A DNA stretch of 64,000 nt from Hydractinia symbiolongicarpus (GCF_029227915.1 NC_079882.1:16134501-16198500); one strand, 5' to 3'. Counted from the stretch's first letter, positions 1 through 11,440 are shown. The notes: a model not told the origin generated them from the sequence alone. Numbers and translations are program-made.

Positions 1-351
1 TTCAGCGTTCACGATGTCGTTTGATCTTTGTGATCCTGAATGGTTAGAAAAATACTAGGAGGTCTTGGAAACAGTGGAGATGCATTGCTTCACCAACATC
101 AGTGTGAAGAAAGATCGTTACATCAACCTTAAACTCAAGGAGTGGGAGGGTGAACTTAGAACCAATTTCCATAAGAAAAAATACCGCAGGGAGGTTGTGA
201 GTGTACAGCCATCATAAAAATAAGGAGCATTTACAAACAAGGGTGCAACTATTACGTACAAACCTACTTGAAAGAGTGTAAATACAAAGAGATTGATAAG
301 TATGGCGCTTGCTATCTTAGTGACTCTGATGATGAGAGCTTCACTGAGTTG
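1..351 (+). pseudogene. P1: C-terminal part of a conserved viral-type protein, broken
   Basis: The gene enters from the left window edge. One frame reads from base 2 to about 200 and includes the stretch KLKEWEGELRTNFH. A +1 frame then carries it to the stop at 349-351 through IYKQGCNYYVQTYLKECKY and an acidic end LSDSDDESF. There is an in-frame TAG at 56-58 and a frameshift near 195-205. The same C-terminal block recurs at 25175-25285 in P2, so it is a real conserved gene. I recall similar proteins in nucleocytoplasmic-virus-like sequences (possibly DUF5871), function unknown. Calling it part of a Polinton rests on synteny: both copies sit just upstream of the SAP-like gene. Confidence 0.55.
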
Positions 352-425
352 TAGTTTACATTACAGCTTCGCGTCTTGCCTGCGCGTAAATGTTTATATG
401 GTTGAAGCCAACCATATAAACAAAC

Positions 426-665
426 ATGAACGCACTTCGAAAAGAAGCAAAATCATTGCAGGTTCCTCGTTTTTCTACAATGAAAAAGGCCGAGCTTGTT
501 GAGGCAATCCGCAAAGTTAAGTACAAGAACGCTTTAACGCAAACAGACGGCCCTTATTGCAAACCTTGTGTTAAAATTGCATACGAGAAAAATCTTAAAC
601 AATATTTGCAAGATCTCGCTAAAAAATCGCGACGTATCATACATGATGAAGGTATACAAAATTGA
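426..665 (+). CDS. P1: small SAP-like domain protein
   Basis: The frame is intact (79 residues) and starts at ATG 426. The N-terminus (ALRKEAKSLQVPRFSTMKKAELVEAIRKV) has the two-helix LRK..AK.....Y.....K.ELVEAI pattern of SAP/HeH-type DNA-binding folds. The C-terminal half holds a CxxC pair (YCKPCVKIAYEKNL) and a basic helix. A homologue lies at 25332-25603 with the same neighbours. The same N-terminal motif opens the Polinton polymerases at 53511 and 62681. A role in binding element DNA is an inference; the family is otherwise unnamed. Confidence 0.6.
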   Translation: MNALRKEAKSLQVPRFSTMKKAELVEAIRKVKYKNALTQTDGPYCKPCVKIAYEKNLKQYLQDLAKKSRRIIHDEGIQN

Positions 666-766
666 TACTGACACTGGTGAGGTGATCGGTTACGATTAAC
701 ACGCATGTAGTTTTGTAGGGAGACTTTCCTATAAAACTTATATCAGACTATAGGCAGGCGGGGAAT

Positions 767-1407
767 CTAAGTACCGTTGGCATACTGTACAGATTGAATT
801 TTTTTTAGAAGTTCATCTTTTCCTTCTTGCCTTCCTTTTTCAATACTGAGCACGCTCTTGTTCATTAATGGTAATAATGATACGTTTAACTCGTTGTCGT
901 ATTTGCTCCTTTAGCACCATATAACGTTGCTTCTCTTGCATAATTAAGCTGAATTCATAATCGCTGATAATCCCATTTTCGATTGCCTTTGATATAAAAT
1001 CAACGACAGAATTCAATCTTGATTCAGCCAGTAGTCTAATACTTTCATGTTTTTGTGATTAAACGCTTAACCTTTTTGAAGCATTTTTCAGGCCAGCTTG
1101 CCCAAGCCCCATCGCTATTGTGATTCCTACCATAGAATGCATTGAGGAGCACCCAATCCTGTTGCTAAGGCACGCTTAATAACGTAATAACGCTTACGCT
1201 GAGCAGTCCGTGATCACAATAGCAAACCCAGGTGCCATGGATCTTGAACTTTTTTGCAAGTCCATCCCGTTCCTTGATCTCCTTACGTAGATACTGTTCG
1301 ATTTCCTCAATCTTTTTTAATCTATAGACCTGACTTTCATCCTGCATAGTATGCACATCCTCTGGCACACTTGGTAAATTTGGATATAATTTAGTTATAT
1401 CAGCCAT
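767..1407 (-). pseudogene. P1: membrane-hairpin protein, frameshifted
   Basis: This starts at ATG 1407, directly abutting the TAA of the upstream gene (1408-1410). The N-terminus MADITKLYPNLPSVPED matches its copies in P2 (26316) and P3 (36603) and the intact relative in P4 (51143). Only about 80 residues stay open before the frame is lost in the glycine-rich hydrophobic hairpin. The C-terminus (KIQSVQYANGT, stop 767-769) is recognisable in another frame. It is probably a membrane protein of the virion or of assembly; function is not known from the sequence. Confidence 0.55.
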
Positions 1408-2080
1408 TTATTCTATGAGCAAATGCATCGTAATCCCTGTGAACAAAACGTTTTTGTCATGATAATATTCGTCCGTTAGCATGAGCTCAAATCGATCCGT
1501 CGACTCTTTTAAGGGGAAGTAGATCGGAGTCTCGAAATTCCATGTAAGCATGTCTCCCCAATTATTCAATTCTTTAGTGGGGAGCAAAGCAAGAATTTTT
1601 GATTTCTTCCCATCAAGTAGGCAATCATCCTCATCTAACTGAAGGCAAACAAGTCGTAATCTTTGGTAAACGTCAGTCTTGTACCATGAATTATAGTCGC
1701 CCTTCGTATAGTACTTTTTACTAGGGTCGTAGGGTATGCCCATGAGCTCTTGCAGTGCCCTGTGAATCACAACTGCATATCCATCATTTATACGGAGCTT
1801 GCAGAGTCCATTTTTCAACACAAAAACCTTAGCCTTTTCTTCAGCTTGTTTGTTTATAATGGCTGCAAGATCCTCGATCTTGTACAAACCGTTCATTAAT
1901 CTCGATTCGAGTAACCCGCTGATCAGGTCCCGTCTTCCGAATGGTGAAATCATTATTACTGTAAATATTTAGCCACGTAGGTCGAATACTGATCGATTTT
2001 AGAGCGATCCTCGTATCCTGGTCAAGATAATCATCGAAAATCGTAGGTTTCTCTATATCAACGATGTACAATTGTTTCAT
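1408..2080 (-). pseudogene. P1: penton-like (minor capsid) protein, one frameshift
   Basis: Two overlapping frames make one gene of about 220 residues. MKQLYIVDIEKPTIFDDYL starts at ATG 2080, and the second frame resumes at about 1905 with NGLYKIEDLAAIINK. The C-terminal pattern GDMLTW.....PIY.PL......FELMLTD......F.GITMHLLIE resembles the last strands of the single-jelly-roll penton protein of Polintons and adintoviruses. Homologues are at 26317-26955 and 36604-37291. The penton assignment rests on that C-terminal pattern and on capsid-gene context, so it is moderate. The frameshift falls around 1890-1910. Confidence 0.45.
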
Positions 2081-2101
2081 GTTTAACGATGAATAGAAAC
2101 G
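2081..2101. promoter_or_regulatory. P1: divergent intergenic start region
   Basis: Only 21 bp separate the ATG of the penton-like gene (minus, 2078-2080) from the ATG of the YNP gene (plus, 2102). The P2 and P3 counterparts are near-perfect palindromes of 18 and 17 bp; this copy has decayed. It must hold, or overlap, the promoters of both genes. Confidence 0.45.
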
Positions 2102-2743
2102 ATGAATATTTACTCATACAACCCGAACGCAAAGTATGCACCAAACCATGGGAGATATTTGGAACGTCTTAAAGGGGATGACCTTTCGGTGCAGAACATC
2201 GTTATTGATGCTCAAGGTTCCTCGTTGAAGGTGAAATTTCCAGACATTTTTATTGATTATGAATTTCATTCTGGTACTAGCTCGCTAGTGACGGAATGGA
2301 ATAGCCACCCTTTCAGTCTCTGGTCAACTCAACTTAATTTTGCTGATTACTGTGCTACATCTGCCTGCGGTATTTCAATGCAACATCTAAACGCTGAATT
2401 ACCCATGGTTCGTGCAATACATCGATTTCATACTTATTTTCAAATCCGTAAATTTTGATCGGAGCTTGACATTTCTCTACCGGGTTCGGCTAGATTAAAG
2501 CGTTTAAACAACCCCTTTCAATCAACAAAAACTACAGCACCTAACAAATGAATTTGGAGTGTCTAGCATGCAGGGAACAAAATTGGAAAAATGAAAGCAT
2601 TTTCAGTAGTTGGCAACTTCATCACAAAGATTATCCCGGTTCAAGACCAAGTTACTTCGATGAAGATTCTTGGAGTCGCTTAATCATTGAAAAAAGTCAA
2701 GGCTTTACTCGTATTGGTATTGAGCGATTATCCCCGAATCCGA
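2102..2743 (+). pseudogene. P1: YNP protein (conserved Polinton protein), truncated
   Basis: This starts MNIYSYNPNAKYAPNHGRYL and is open to a stop at 2456-2458. Homologous sequence then continues in other frames (a WSRLIIE...QGFTRIGIERL block ends near 2743), where terminal-repeat sequence of P2 replaces it. Fuller copies at 26974 and 37309 show a protein of about 380 residues with a C-terminal membrane anchor. It is always divergent from the penton-like gene and convergent with the coiled-coil membrane gene. Function unknown; a virion role is plausible from its capsid-gene neighbours. Confidence 0.55.
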
Positions 2744-2870
2744 CAATTCCGGGAAATTCGATAAAATCCAACGCATGCGTAATAGCGACTAACGGGAATA
2801 ATGCTGACATCAACAAAAATAGAGATTGCGCAAGTGAATACTGTCCTAGAATTTTTTAGTTGAACTCGGG
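2744..2870. repeat. P2 left terminal inverted repeat (or MITE within it)
   Basis: This block contains CCCGAATCCGACAATTCCGG, then ACGCATGCG, then CGACTAACGGGAATAATGC, and ends near 2842-2857 with a CTGGGACAGT-type motif in inverse form. The same sequence recurs in inverted orientation at 34871-34962, beyond the P2 polymerase gene. More diverged copies lie at 35237-35402 and 62710-62906, beyond the ends of P3. Position outside the terminal genes of both elements argues for a Polinton terminal repeat. The internal CTGGGACAGT inverted motif leaves a MITE possible. Confidence 0.55.
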
Positions 2871-2887
2871 ATATAATAATAATAAAC

Positions 2888-3705
2888 ATGAGTCGACATC
2901 ATTATTACCATTTAAAAACCTAGGAAATGTGTACTCGGGCTGTTCAAGAATATCCCAGAGCGCTTAAGGATGTTCCAGACCATTTCAAAACCCAAGAAAT
3001 GTGTATCAAGGCGGTTCAAGAATATCCTCGAGCGCTCGAGGATATTCCGGACAAATTCAAAACCCAAGAGATGTGTACCAAAGCAACTGCGGAGTACCCG
3101 CATTTACTCCATTATGTTCCAGACCATTTCAAAACGCAGGAAATGTGTGCCAATGCCGTTTGGATGTACCCGCATATGCTCGAGGACATTCCAGATCATT
3201 TCAAGACCCAAGAGATGTGCAATTGGGGAGTTCAGGAGTACCCATGGCTGCTCGGGTATGTTCCGGACAAATTCAAGACCCAAGAGATGTGTGCCATGGC
3301 GCTCGAATATGTTCCGGACCATTTCAGAACAAACATTCAGGAAATATGTGCCAATGCCGTTTGGCTGTAACCTCATATGCTCCAGTATGTTCCGGACCGG
3401 TTCATAACCCAGGAGATGTGCATTGCAGCGGTTGAGAAGAGTTCATATATGCTCGCGGATGTTTCAGACCATTTCAAGACTCAGGAAATGTGTATCAGGG
3501 CAGTTGAAGAAGAGCCCAGGACACTCATGTATGTTCCGGATTATTTAAGGACTCAAGAAATGTGTGATGGAGCGTTTAGGATGACGCCTTTGCTGCTTAA
3601 GTTCGTTCCGGACTGGTTCATGACTCGGGAAATGCGAAGGGATAACATTTATCCCCAATTGCTCGATGCCTATTACGCGAGAAAGAAAGAAAAAGCTTAA
3701 ATTAA
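2888..3705 (+). pseudogene. P2: KTQEMC-repeat protein, 5-prime part
   Basis: This starts at ATG 2888. The frame encodes about nine copies of a roughly 27-residue repeat with consensus VPDHFKTQEMC..AV...P..L. In-frame stops are TAG (within the first KTQEMC), TAA 3368-3370 (a Tyr position in other repeats) and TAA 3698-3700. The frame runs directly into TTAA 3702-3705, where a piggyBac element is inserted. It resumes in the same phase at 24691, where the remaining C-terminus lies. I recall such repeat proteins ending in a WHP...WC..EDEK motif from many environmental and invertebrate sequences (DUF4116-like); function unknown. It is the first gene inside the P2 terminal repeat. Confidence 0.7.
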
Positions 3706-3718
3706 CCCTATTCATACC

Positions 3719-4048
3719 ATGCCGCGCTGTTGCAGCACATATGGTTTCTATAAAGCCGCCATTATTTTTGGGGGGCACCGTTCATTGTGAAACCGCCTGA
3801 CTTTTATTTTTTTTATATTTAGAACCGGTTTCTGGTAAAAAAAGAATTTAAATAAAAATTGTTGCTAATTTTAACGGTTTGTCATTACCGGTCAGAAATT
3901 AAATTTTTGAAGATTTTTGTTTTTTTCGGGCGACTCTTACATACAAAATCTTCACAAAAATATTAAGCATATGCTCTTCCAATGTTACAGTGACTCTTTC
4001 TAATTGTTTTTATATATATTCATTGCAATTTCAGTAATAAATTATAAT
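3719..4048 (+). other. piggyBac left subterminal and 5-prime untranslated region
   Basis: AT-rich non-coding DNA between the left terminal repeat and the first transposase codons. It contains the internal inverted repeat just inside the end; nothing else is recognised. Confidence 0.4.
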
Positions 4049-4049
4049 A

Positions 4050-4169
4050 ATGAAACGGCAAAAAATATCTGCTCAAGATGCGGTAAACGACATCCTGCAA
4101 TTTGTCTACAACGATGAAGACGCAGACGACACTGATGATGAAAATGATCTAAATGAAAATGAGAATTAA
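4050..4169 (+). pseudogene. piggyBac transposase, N-terminal fragment
   Basis: A 39-codon frame starts at the ATG near 4050: KISAQDAVNDILQF followed by an Asp/Glu-rich run, then TAA. Short acidic N-termini of the form (L/I)SAQEAL..IL....DSD are typical of piggyBac transposases. It lies about 340 bp inside the left terminal repeat, on the same strand as the catalytic part at 22700-23940, so it is probably the detached start of that gene. Too short for certainty on its own. Confidence 0.45.
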
Positions 4170-4743
4170 GGTATATCATTAAAAATAAGTAACCGTGCAT
4201 GGTCCACTTTCATTGGATAACAGGGCACAAAATCTTAACGCAAATTGCCAGTAAAATTAAAATCTTTGGCGCCCGAAGTTGTTAAAAAAAGGGAAGTAAT
4301 ATAGCCTAACCCAAACTATTTACTTGCCAATGTACGAATATTTTCATAACAGATATAAAAACATTTATGCTTGTAATTTCATTAAAAAAACATGTCATAG
4401 CTATTATCAAAGTACCTTCGCCACACCATAAAAATACGTCTTTTTTATAAAAAACACACTTTTGTTGTCAGCCTGGATATTTCTTAAATTCAAGGGTAGG
4501 TTTATGTAGTCACACTCCTGCACTCCCTTGAAAATACGAAATCCCTGTCAATCTACCAATTTGCTTTCTAAATTCTGTCAATGTATTGCGAGTCAGAATT
4601 TGAAAGTAAATATAATTTAAGCTTCAGTTAAACAATAAGAACTTTTACTCCTCAATGGGAATTATCCAAAATGGTTTCTTACTTTTAACAAAAAAAAAAA
4701 ACAAATGCGAAAAAACACATGTCAGAGCAGAACTATTTGATCA

Positions 4744-7700
4744 TTACTTCTTATTGCTCGAGGTGGACTGCGTTTTGAGCAGTTCATTTACCACAGCAAT
4801 GTGAAATGTAGCAGATGGAAGAACCAGATTGAAATTTCGTGTACCAAAAGTACCTAGTATTAGAGATTTTGCGTCGAAAACTTTTACCATACCTGGCCAG
4901 AAACTTTCCTTTTTTTTAATAGAGTTACCAAAGGAAACAAACAACTTGTTTTCTATTTCTTTGTTCCACTGGCGGTAATTGCGTCCTAAATAAATAATCA
5001 GTGAATCCCACTAAAAATATTGACCACGGTTCAAACATTCTCTAACATAAGAAATATTTTCCTGCGTAACATCAACAGTAGAAAAGCGATAACAAGAACA
5101 TCAATTAATAAGAAAAATTGTGTTTATGCTCGAAGTATTTGATAGAAATTAATAAAATACATTTTCTGTAGTTATCTAACGGATTTACAACCTTGGCACA
5201 TCTGTTTTTTATCTTAATCGCAGTTAAGAAAGCAACTGCTACAGAAAGTTTCATGGTTATCAAGTTATTAACAGACATTTCTGCTCCCTCCCCATTTCCC
5301 CAAGCATGAAAAGGGTTAACAAAAGGACAGCTTTTTAATTTTTGTTTTTAAACAACCGTCTAGTATCTAGCAGCGCAAAGATTTGCACAAAAAAGTGGAC
5401 AAATCTTGCTAGAAAAAAAAAAAGATTTACCTTGAATTCTCCATCCATTTTAAAAAGACCCTCCCCTCGCTTTGCAGTCCTACGCCCTTAGTAATTACAT
5501 CGTCTCTTAATAGTTTAAATAATCAATAAGTACGGTTGTGTATCATAAGACATTATAAGACGTTTAAATTAAAATGCGTAAACGAAAAAATACAAACCTT
5601 TGCTTTCTTTTAGCGTGTGCCAATCATTGCCAACATCATAAGCGATCCCATTATCTTCTTGAGACACAACATAATCGGTTTTTTAACACCTTTTCTAAAA
5701 CACAGAAAAGAATAATCTTACAAAACAAATGGTCACACCTTGATTCCATATAATTATTTTATATATACATTTACATAAATTTATATAACGGAAAAAGTTA
5801 ACGCTTTGGCAACATTAAAAATGTGGGTTGAAGCACAACTGAGCATACACGATATTTTTATGTAAGCAATTAGTTTATAAGCAACTAAGTCGGATTTATT
5901 ATAAAAATTGTTAATAAACTTCTGGAAAAAAATCTGGCTACTTTTTTTGTTCCTTTTTTACATAAATAATAAAAATTACTTGAATAATGTTAAGCAACCA
6001 TTAAGCAACTTTAGATCTACAATTAGTAACTTCAAATTTGACAAAACAACATTTTTAGAAGGACTTATCGATTGCAAACGCAATCAACTTGCCAATACCC
6101 TGCAGCCAGGAGGTTGCAAAAAACAAACATAATATGCATGTTAAACAGCGTTCATAACACGGTAGGCACACTTTCTAACATTCCATAATTACGGAACAGC
6201 CCGAATCGGGTACCAATGCCGAAATATTGAGGAGGGGCATGTTGACATGAGCAACAATTAGCACAGCTTAAGAGCTTGAATTAACCAAATAACCTAAGAT
6301 TCAAGTCCTAAGTCGGCTATGTACAGTAACAAGATCAAATTGCATAAATCTAATATAGAAACAATCGAGATTACTATTTATAGTGACGGACTTTAAAACT
6401 CACGCTCATCAAAATTTTAAATTGCTTATAAAAAGAATCCTGTAAAATATTTAACATTTTAAATTATTTTATTTCGTCATATTTGTTTTCAATATACAAT
6501 TAGGGCAATTAGCATTTTTTTGTGCAAAAACTGACTCGTTGTTTTGTTTATTGGATGCACTTCAATCGCTTAAAGCATGAACTTAGCAAACTTTAAAACA
6601 ATACTAGGATAGTATAAAAATGTGCTAATTTTATAGAGACGCCTTATTCTTATTTCTTCGGGGAATTGAAGCCTCTCTAAATGTCATGATAAATATTGAA
6701 ATAAAGAATGGCTAATAGAATACCTGCTTTCTTACGAAGCCCATAAGATTTCCCTATAAAATAAAACAAAATATGTTACAATTTAAAATAAAAATCTAAC
6801 CAACATCAGAGTTATTTTCTGATGCATTTAAATATTATCAAACAATCCTCAAAAATCCAAAACAGCCTTCAGTTGTTACTTAATTACCAAAAATAATGTC
6901 CTCATATATGGCGTAACTATAATAAAGGATGCGGGACCTTTTCTGAAAATAGAATTGTTACGTTTGTTCTCTACATTTTGTTCAGCTACAAAGGATAAGC
7001 CACACTTGTTAAACTGCAACAATCAGCAAATCTTAAGTTATAAAGTTATAAACATACTTTGTACAAGCGCAAAGTATGTTTCGTTTTACCTTTATCATTA
7101 CATAAAGAAATACGTTGTTCTTCTACAAAGAAAAAAGTTATACCACTGAAAATCGATTTTTTATGGCTTCAAACGTTACACGAAGAGAAATGTTTACTAA
7201 GAAGGGGTTTACTAAAAAAATTGTTTACCGTTAGGAAGTTCACCGTTAGAATTCTTCGGCTTATTTAGCAGCTGATCATTGCATTGAGTAAGGGTTTGTT
7301 CTCCTGCAAGGCAGAAAGGTTAAACTATCAACATGAAAACAATTAGAAAAGAATTAAGGGATTTAAAGAATTGTAGTGTTTTACCTTTATGGCTTTTTGA
7401 ATCTTCCGGTAGTTGGTCATTACATTAAGGAGCAACTTGCTGTTCTCCTAACAGTAAAGAACAGCTTAATATACTGAAAAACCTATCAAGGATTTAATGA
7501 ATTTTAGTTCGCATAAGAAGCAGCTTTAAAACATAAAGTAGATGAAAATAGATTAAAAATTAGCAGTCCCTAAAACTAATTATCATAAATACCTGAGTCT
7601 ATTTGAAGCAAATGTTTTCCAACCTTGGTAATAATGTGAGTAGCTAAAGGTGCTTGATATTTGTCCTGATTGATCTTCTCACTATGGCCCATATGAGAAA

Positions 7701-8640
7701 AAATAGTTCCCTATCTTGTCGTGGTAAGTCTAAACTAGCAAATAAGGTGCTAATTCTATGTCTGTTATTCGTTGCTATCAGCTGGTCTGTTGAGGAGAGT
7801 GATAACTTTCTGCATAGCTTATTCATTGCATGCCATCCTGATACATGACTACTAGAATTTTGTGAGCTAGCAAAGAGAAATTTGTTGGTTTGCATCACCC
7901 CGGCAGCCTTTCTAAACGGACTTAATGCAAGCTTTGTAATTGCAGGAACAGTGTCCGGAGATTAGGACAGGAACGAAATGGTTATTGCCTTTACTGGTCA
8001 TATAACTGATTTTCATGGACTTAATCAGCTGTTGATCAGCGTTGTCAAGACTCTTTAATCGCTGTTGGTCGATCCATGCATTGCTTTCGGCATCTTACCA
8101 GTCTTTTAACATAAGACGAGCTGGTTCGCCACCCCGTCTTCCGTTAAGCAGGGTAAGTCTTGTGCACGCTGCATCCCTTAATTCAACGTAAGCATGTTTG
8201 TCATTGAATTCAAATTCGCTACATAGTTCCTCTATCCTAGATATTAAGTGTGTTCTTAACTTTGAAAGATCTTCTTCTAATGGGAGCTTTGCTGGCTTTC
8301 ACAAGTTCACTTGTCTTTGCTTATTGATTTGGTATGTAGCGTCTCCAAATAAATGCTTTTCATTTCATTTCTTTGCCTTTGTCACCTTTCGCGCAAGCAT
8401 AAAAGTGATTTTTCAAATCCTCTGTGGCACGTTTTATCAGAAAACACAAGTTTAGTTTTAGACCAGCTTTAATGTCTTCGCTATTGTCCTTTGCAACATA
8501 CTTCTCAATTGCTTTTGCAAGATGCTCATAATTACGTCGATTAAACATGTCTCGGGAATTGCCATGGTGATAAACTATACCCTCCTCTTCTCTAAGCCTA
8601 AGTAAGACCAAAACACTGCCCTTTGAAAAGAAAGTCGCAG
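4744..8640 (-). pseudogene. Crypton-like tyrosine-recombinase gene, multi-exon, decayed
   Basis: The minus strand holds four recognisable pieces. Piece 1 (about 8640-7598) encodes LREEEGIVYHHGNSRDMF, then a recombinase Arg box TLLNGRRGGEPARLMLKDW (near 8150-8090), NRHRISTLFASL and HMGHS-like motifs, with many frame breaks, ending at a GT donor near 7598. Piece 2 is a 30-nt exon (6771-6742) with AG and GT borders. Piece 3 (5676-5598) reads DYVVSQEDNGIAYDVGNDW. Piece 4 (4988-4744) reads YRQWNKEIENKLF and ends at TAA. Splice phases agree except for one base in an A6 run of piece 3. The R, HxxR, HxxGH and Y pattern indicates a tyrosine recombinase related to Cryptons or their domesticated derivatives; activity is lost. 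Confidence 0.55.
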
Positions 8641-8883
8641 TCTAAAAGCGCTATGTTGTGAAATTTCGGCCCTACAAAATCAATAATTCATTCAAAAATT
8701 CTCTCCGCAAATTTTGTGAAGTCCGAGATTGTTGGTCATGTTACGGTCCATCAAAGCAGCGAAAATAACCCAAACACAGTTTTGTGTCCACGGCACACCT
8801 ACTTAGCGTGCGCCCAATGCATCTAGTTATTTTGAGTCAATTGAAGTAGGAATAAAAGTTGTGTCAAAAAGCCACAACTATTA

Positions 8884-8911
8884 TTAAACGGACCGGGCGG
8901 TCTGTTTAATA
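8884..8911. repeat. 28-bp inverted repeat
   Basis: Arms ATTAAACGGACCG and CGGTCTGTTTAAT are complementary with one mismatch around a 2-bp centre. Nearby AGTTGTG...CACAACT at about 8860-8882 forms a second small hairpin. This is probably the centre of a small foldback or MITE remnant. Confidence 0.35.
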
Positions 8912-11440
8912 AAAGTTGGTTAATTCTGCGAATTTTATTCATACTGTCGAAGATTAATCTTCGCGGAATCCATTTATTGAACCTCGTAAAAACAACTTAA
9001 AAGTAGCTGGTTAGTAAGAGCAAAGTATAAAAAAAGCCCTGGGAACTAGGTGCACTTTTATTTATATTTGGTAGTTCATAATACTGGTGGTTCTCTGGTG
9101 GTTACTTCGAATTACTGCTGGTTACTGTTGGTTCCTACTTTTAGTATCTACGGGTGTTGATACCCGAAACACGTCCAAACCAATGTTATTTTTCTATTTA
9201 GCTATTTTTAAAAAGCTAAGTTTCTTTATTTTATATAATAATACAAAGTCTATGTCTTATTTGTTAACTGCGAAGACATTACAGCACAACTTCAATACAC
9301 CAAATGGACCAAATTGGGTAGGTTCCCTGGTCATACCACTCGTTTCAAAACATACAGGTTGACGATGTTATCGAAATCTCTTCAAAAGTTCATGAAAATA
9401 CTTGATCCTATACATCAGCGCTTCAAGTTCTATATATTGAGTCAAATAAATTTCTGAACTTTTTTTGTGTATGGATAGGTCATTGCTTACATCATTAAAA
9501 ATCAAATGATATATTTAACTTTTATTGTTCTCCTTTAGTGGATTTTATGCATCGCAATAACTGTTTCAATTTTTGTGCAGCTTTTTTAATAACAAATGCA
9601 CCGAAAAAAGTGGATTCATAATTGTTTACGACAAAAAAATTCTACAAACAAATTTAGATAGAATATGATTTAAATGAAAGGACTAAACCCACCTCATCCA
9701 ACATTCCTTGCAAAACAACATCAATCCTTTCTTCATGGTCAAAATATCACCTTACAATTTATAAGTCTCACTGCCTTAAACATTAGCATGAATTGCATTT
9801 TTTTTCTCCGTACTACCAATGCAGAAAAACACAGAACAGACGCTTCTTTTTTTCAGGTGCATCCCTCAAGTGAAATTTTTTTCTCCGTTAATAATAAATA
9901 GCCTATATTTTCAAACACCTCCTTGTCATGGTCATCCTTACTTGATTCTTCCATTGGTAGAATTTCTGATTGAATCTATAGGTAAAAATACATTTAATTA
10001 TCAGAGTAGTGACCACAGATTATTTTCTTAGAAGAGTAACATTTTAATTAAGAGTAATAATTTTATTAGGTTGTATTAAACTTGAAGAGAAAAAACACTG
10101 GTGACTTTAGAAAACTGGTGACTTTAGAATGGCAGCCATATTATCAGTAGAAATTTATTAACATCCACTTAACAAATTTAATTAATGCAGTCAGTACTGG
10201 CTTGTGTAAAAAAATAAAAAATAAACTGCAACATTTCACTGATTTCATGTAATGTCATGCAAAAATATTCTGGTATACATTAATTGATTTTTTATTGAAA
10301 GAATTTCATATTTAATTTTTTATAGAAAATAATCTTACTTTTTTGGATTCTTTATTCCTCACCACTTTCCGCTCCCGCATATTAATTGTCTTGGTTACTC
10401 AGTAAAAACACACTTATTAATCGAGAATATTGTATTATGGCACATTTTGGTATACAACATCATCCGCATGGAACGCAATTTGTAAATTTGGGGAATGGAT
10501 TGGGATGCCGGGAAAGAAAATAAGTAAGGCAGGACAGATAACGCATGCAGCTAGTAATCATAACAAGGTAATCAAACCAAAATGCTTGCCCAAGGCAAAG
10601 AGGGTAATTTCCTAAGAGTATGCACGTTTTGGTTGCCCCTCACAAGTTTATGTCCTCATGGATCATAATATTGTGAACGGTTTCCAAGGCATGACCCAGA
10701 TCTCTTCATGGATGAATTACATACTCATATCCTCTATTCACGAGGTACATTTCACAACTAATAATACATTTACTTGTCACTTGTAATTAATGATTAATTA
10801 ATAAGTTTATTAATTATATACTTATTTAATAATTTATTCTCATGCATGAAGGATATTGTTTCTCTTCCACTTCAATCATAAAGGTACACTGCACTTCACT
10901 ATAAACCGATAATCACATATGGTGTCTTCTGCACCCAATAAACATGTGTTATCAATAATCATGAGCTAAAGGTGGAATGCACAAGCTGGTCCAGTATTGG
11001 CCCAGCGTGTGTTACCACATAATAATAATATCAGGATTCATAAAAGGGTGTGCCTCACCGTAATGATAATAAGTGATAATAATATCAAGTAATAATAAGA
11101 TACATAAGCCTCACACACGCATCTGTCCAAATGTTATATGGCTGACGTAGGAAGCCCGACATCCCCAAATTTCCCCAAATTAGTGTGGGTATTGGAGGAA
11201 AAAGTCAGTCATTAAGAGTACCGGCTTATATGCGTCAACAACATACATACATACAAAGGAGCCTAGATACACATAAAACTGTACAATAGCTATAAAAAGC
11301 AAATAACAGTGTATGGCCAAAACAAACACAAAGTCATAATACTTGACATATATAAAATCCATATTACGACACGAATTGTGTATGTAACCACAGGACCTAG
11401 TCTAGTAATTATAATACAATAAATAACAAAGATCACTCTG
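8912..11440. other. AT-rich non-coding region
   Basis: No convincing gene on either strand. It contains short GGTGGTT-type direct repeats near 9085-9130 and AT microsatellite. The stretch 11100-11440 probably includes the 3-prime untranslated region and terminal repeat of the DIRS element that starts at 11445, but I could not define its end. Confidence 0.3.

Noticed and set aside
2927-3435. Several overlapping ORFs on both strands as separate genes
   Set aside because: They are shadows of the tandem-repeat KTQEMC gene; only the frame of 2888 shows the conserved repeat.
5430-5460. Extra exon ATGGATGGAGAATTCAAG before a GT donor
   Set aside because: Start codon and donor look plausible, but its phase does not match the neighbouring exons of the Crypton-like gene, and it is too short to support.
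8884-8911. tRNA or other structured RNA gene
   Set aside because: A simple palindrome without cloverleaf elements, A/B boxes or terminator; more likely a foldback fragment.
9087-10615. ORFs of 60-91 codons as small genes
   Set aside because: Low-complexity or AT-driven frames with no conserved motif, no splice context and no paralogue in the window.
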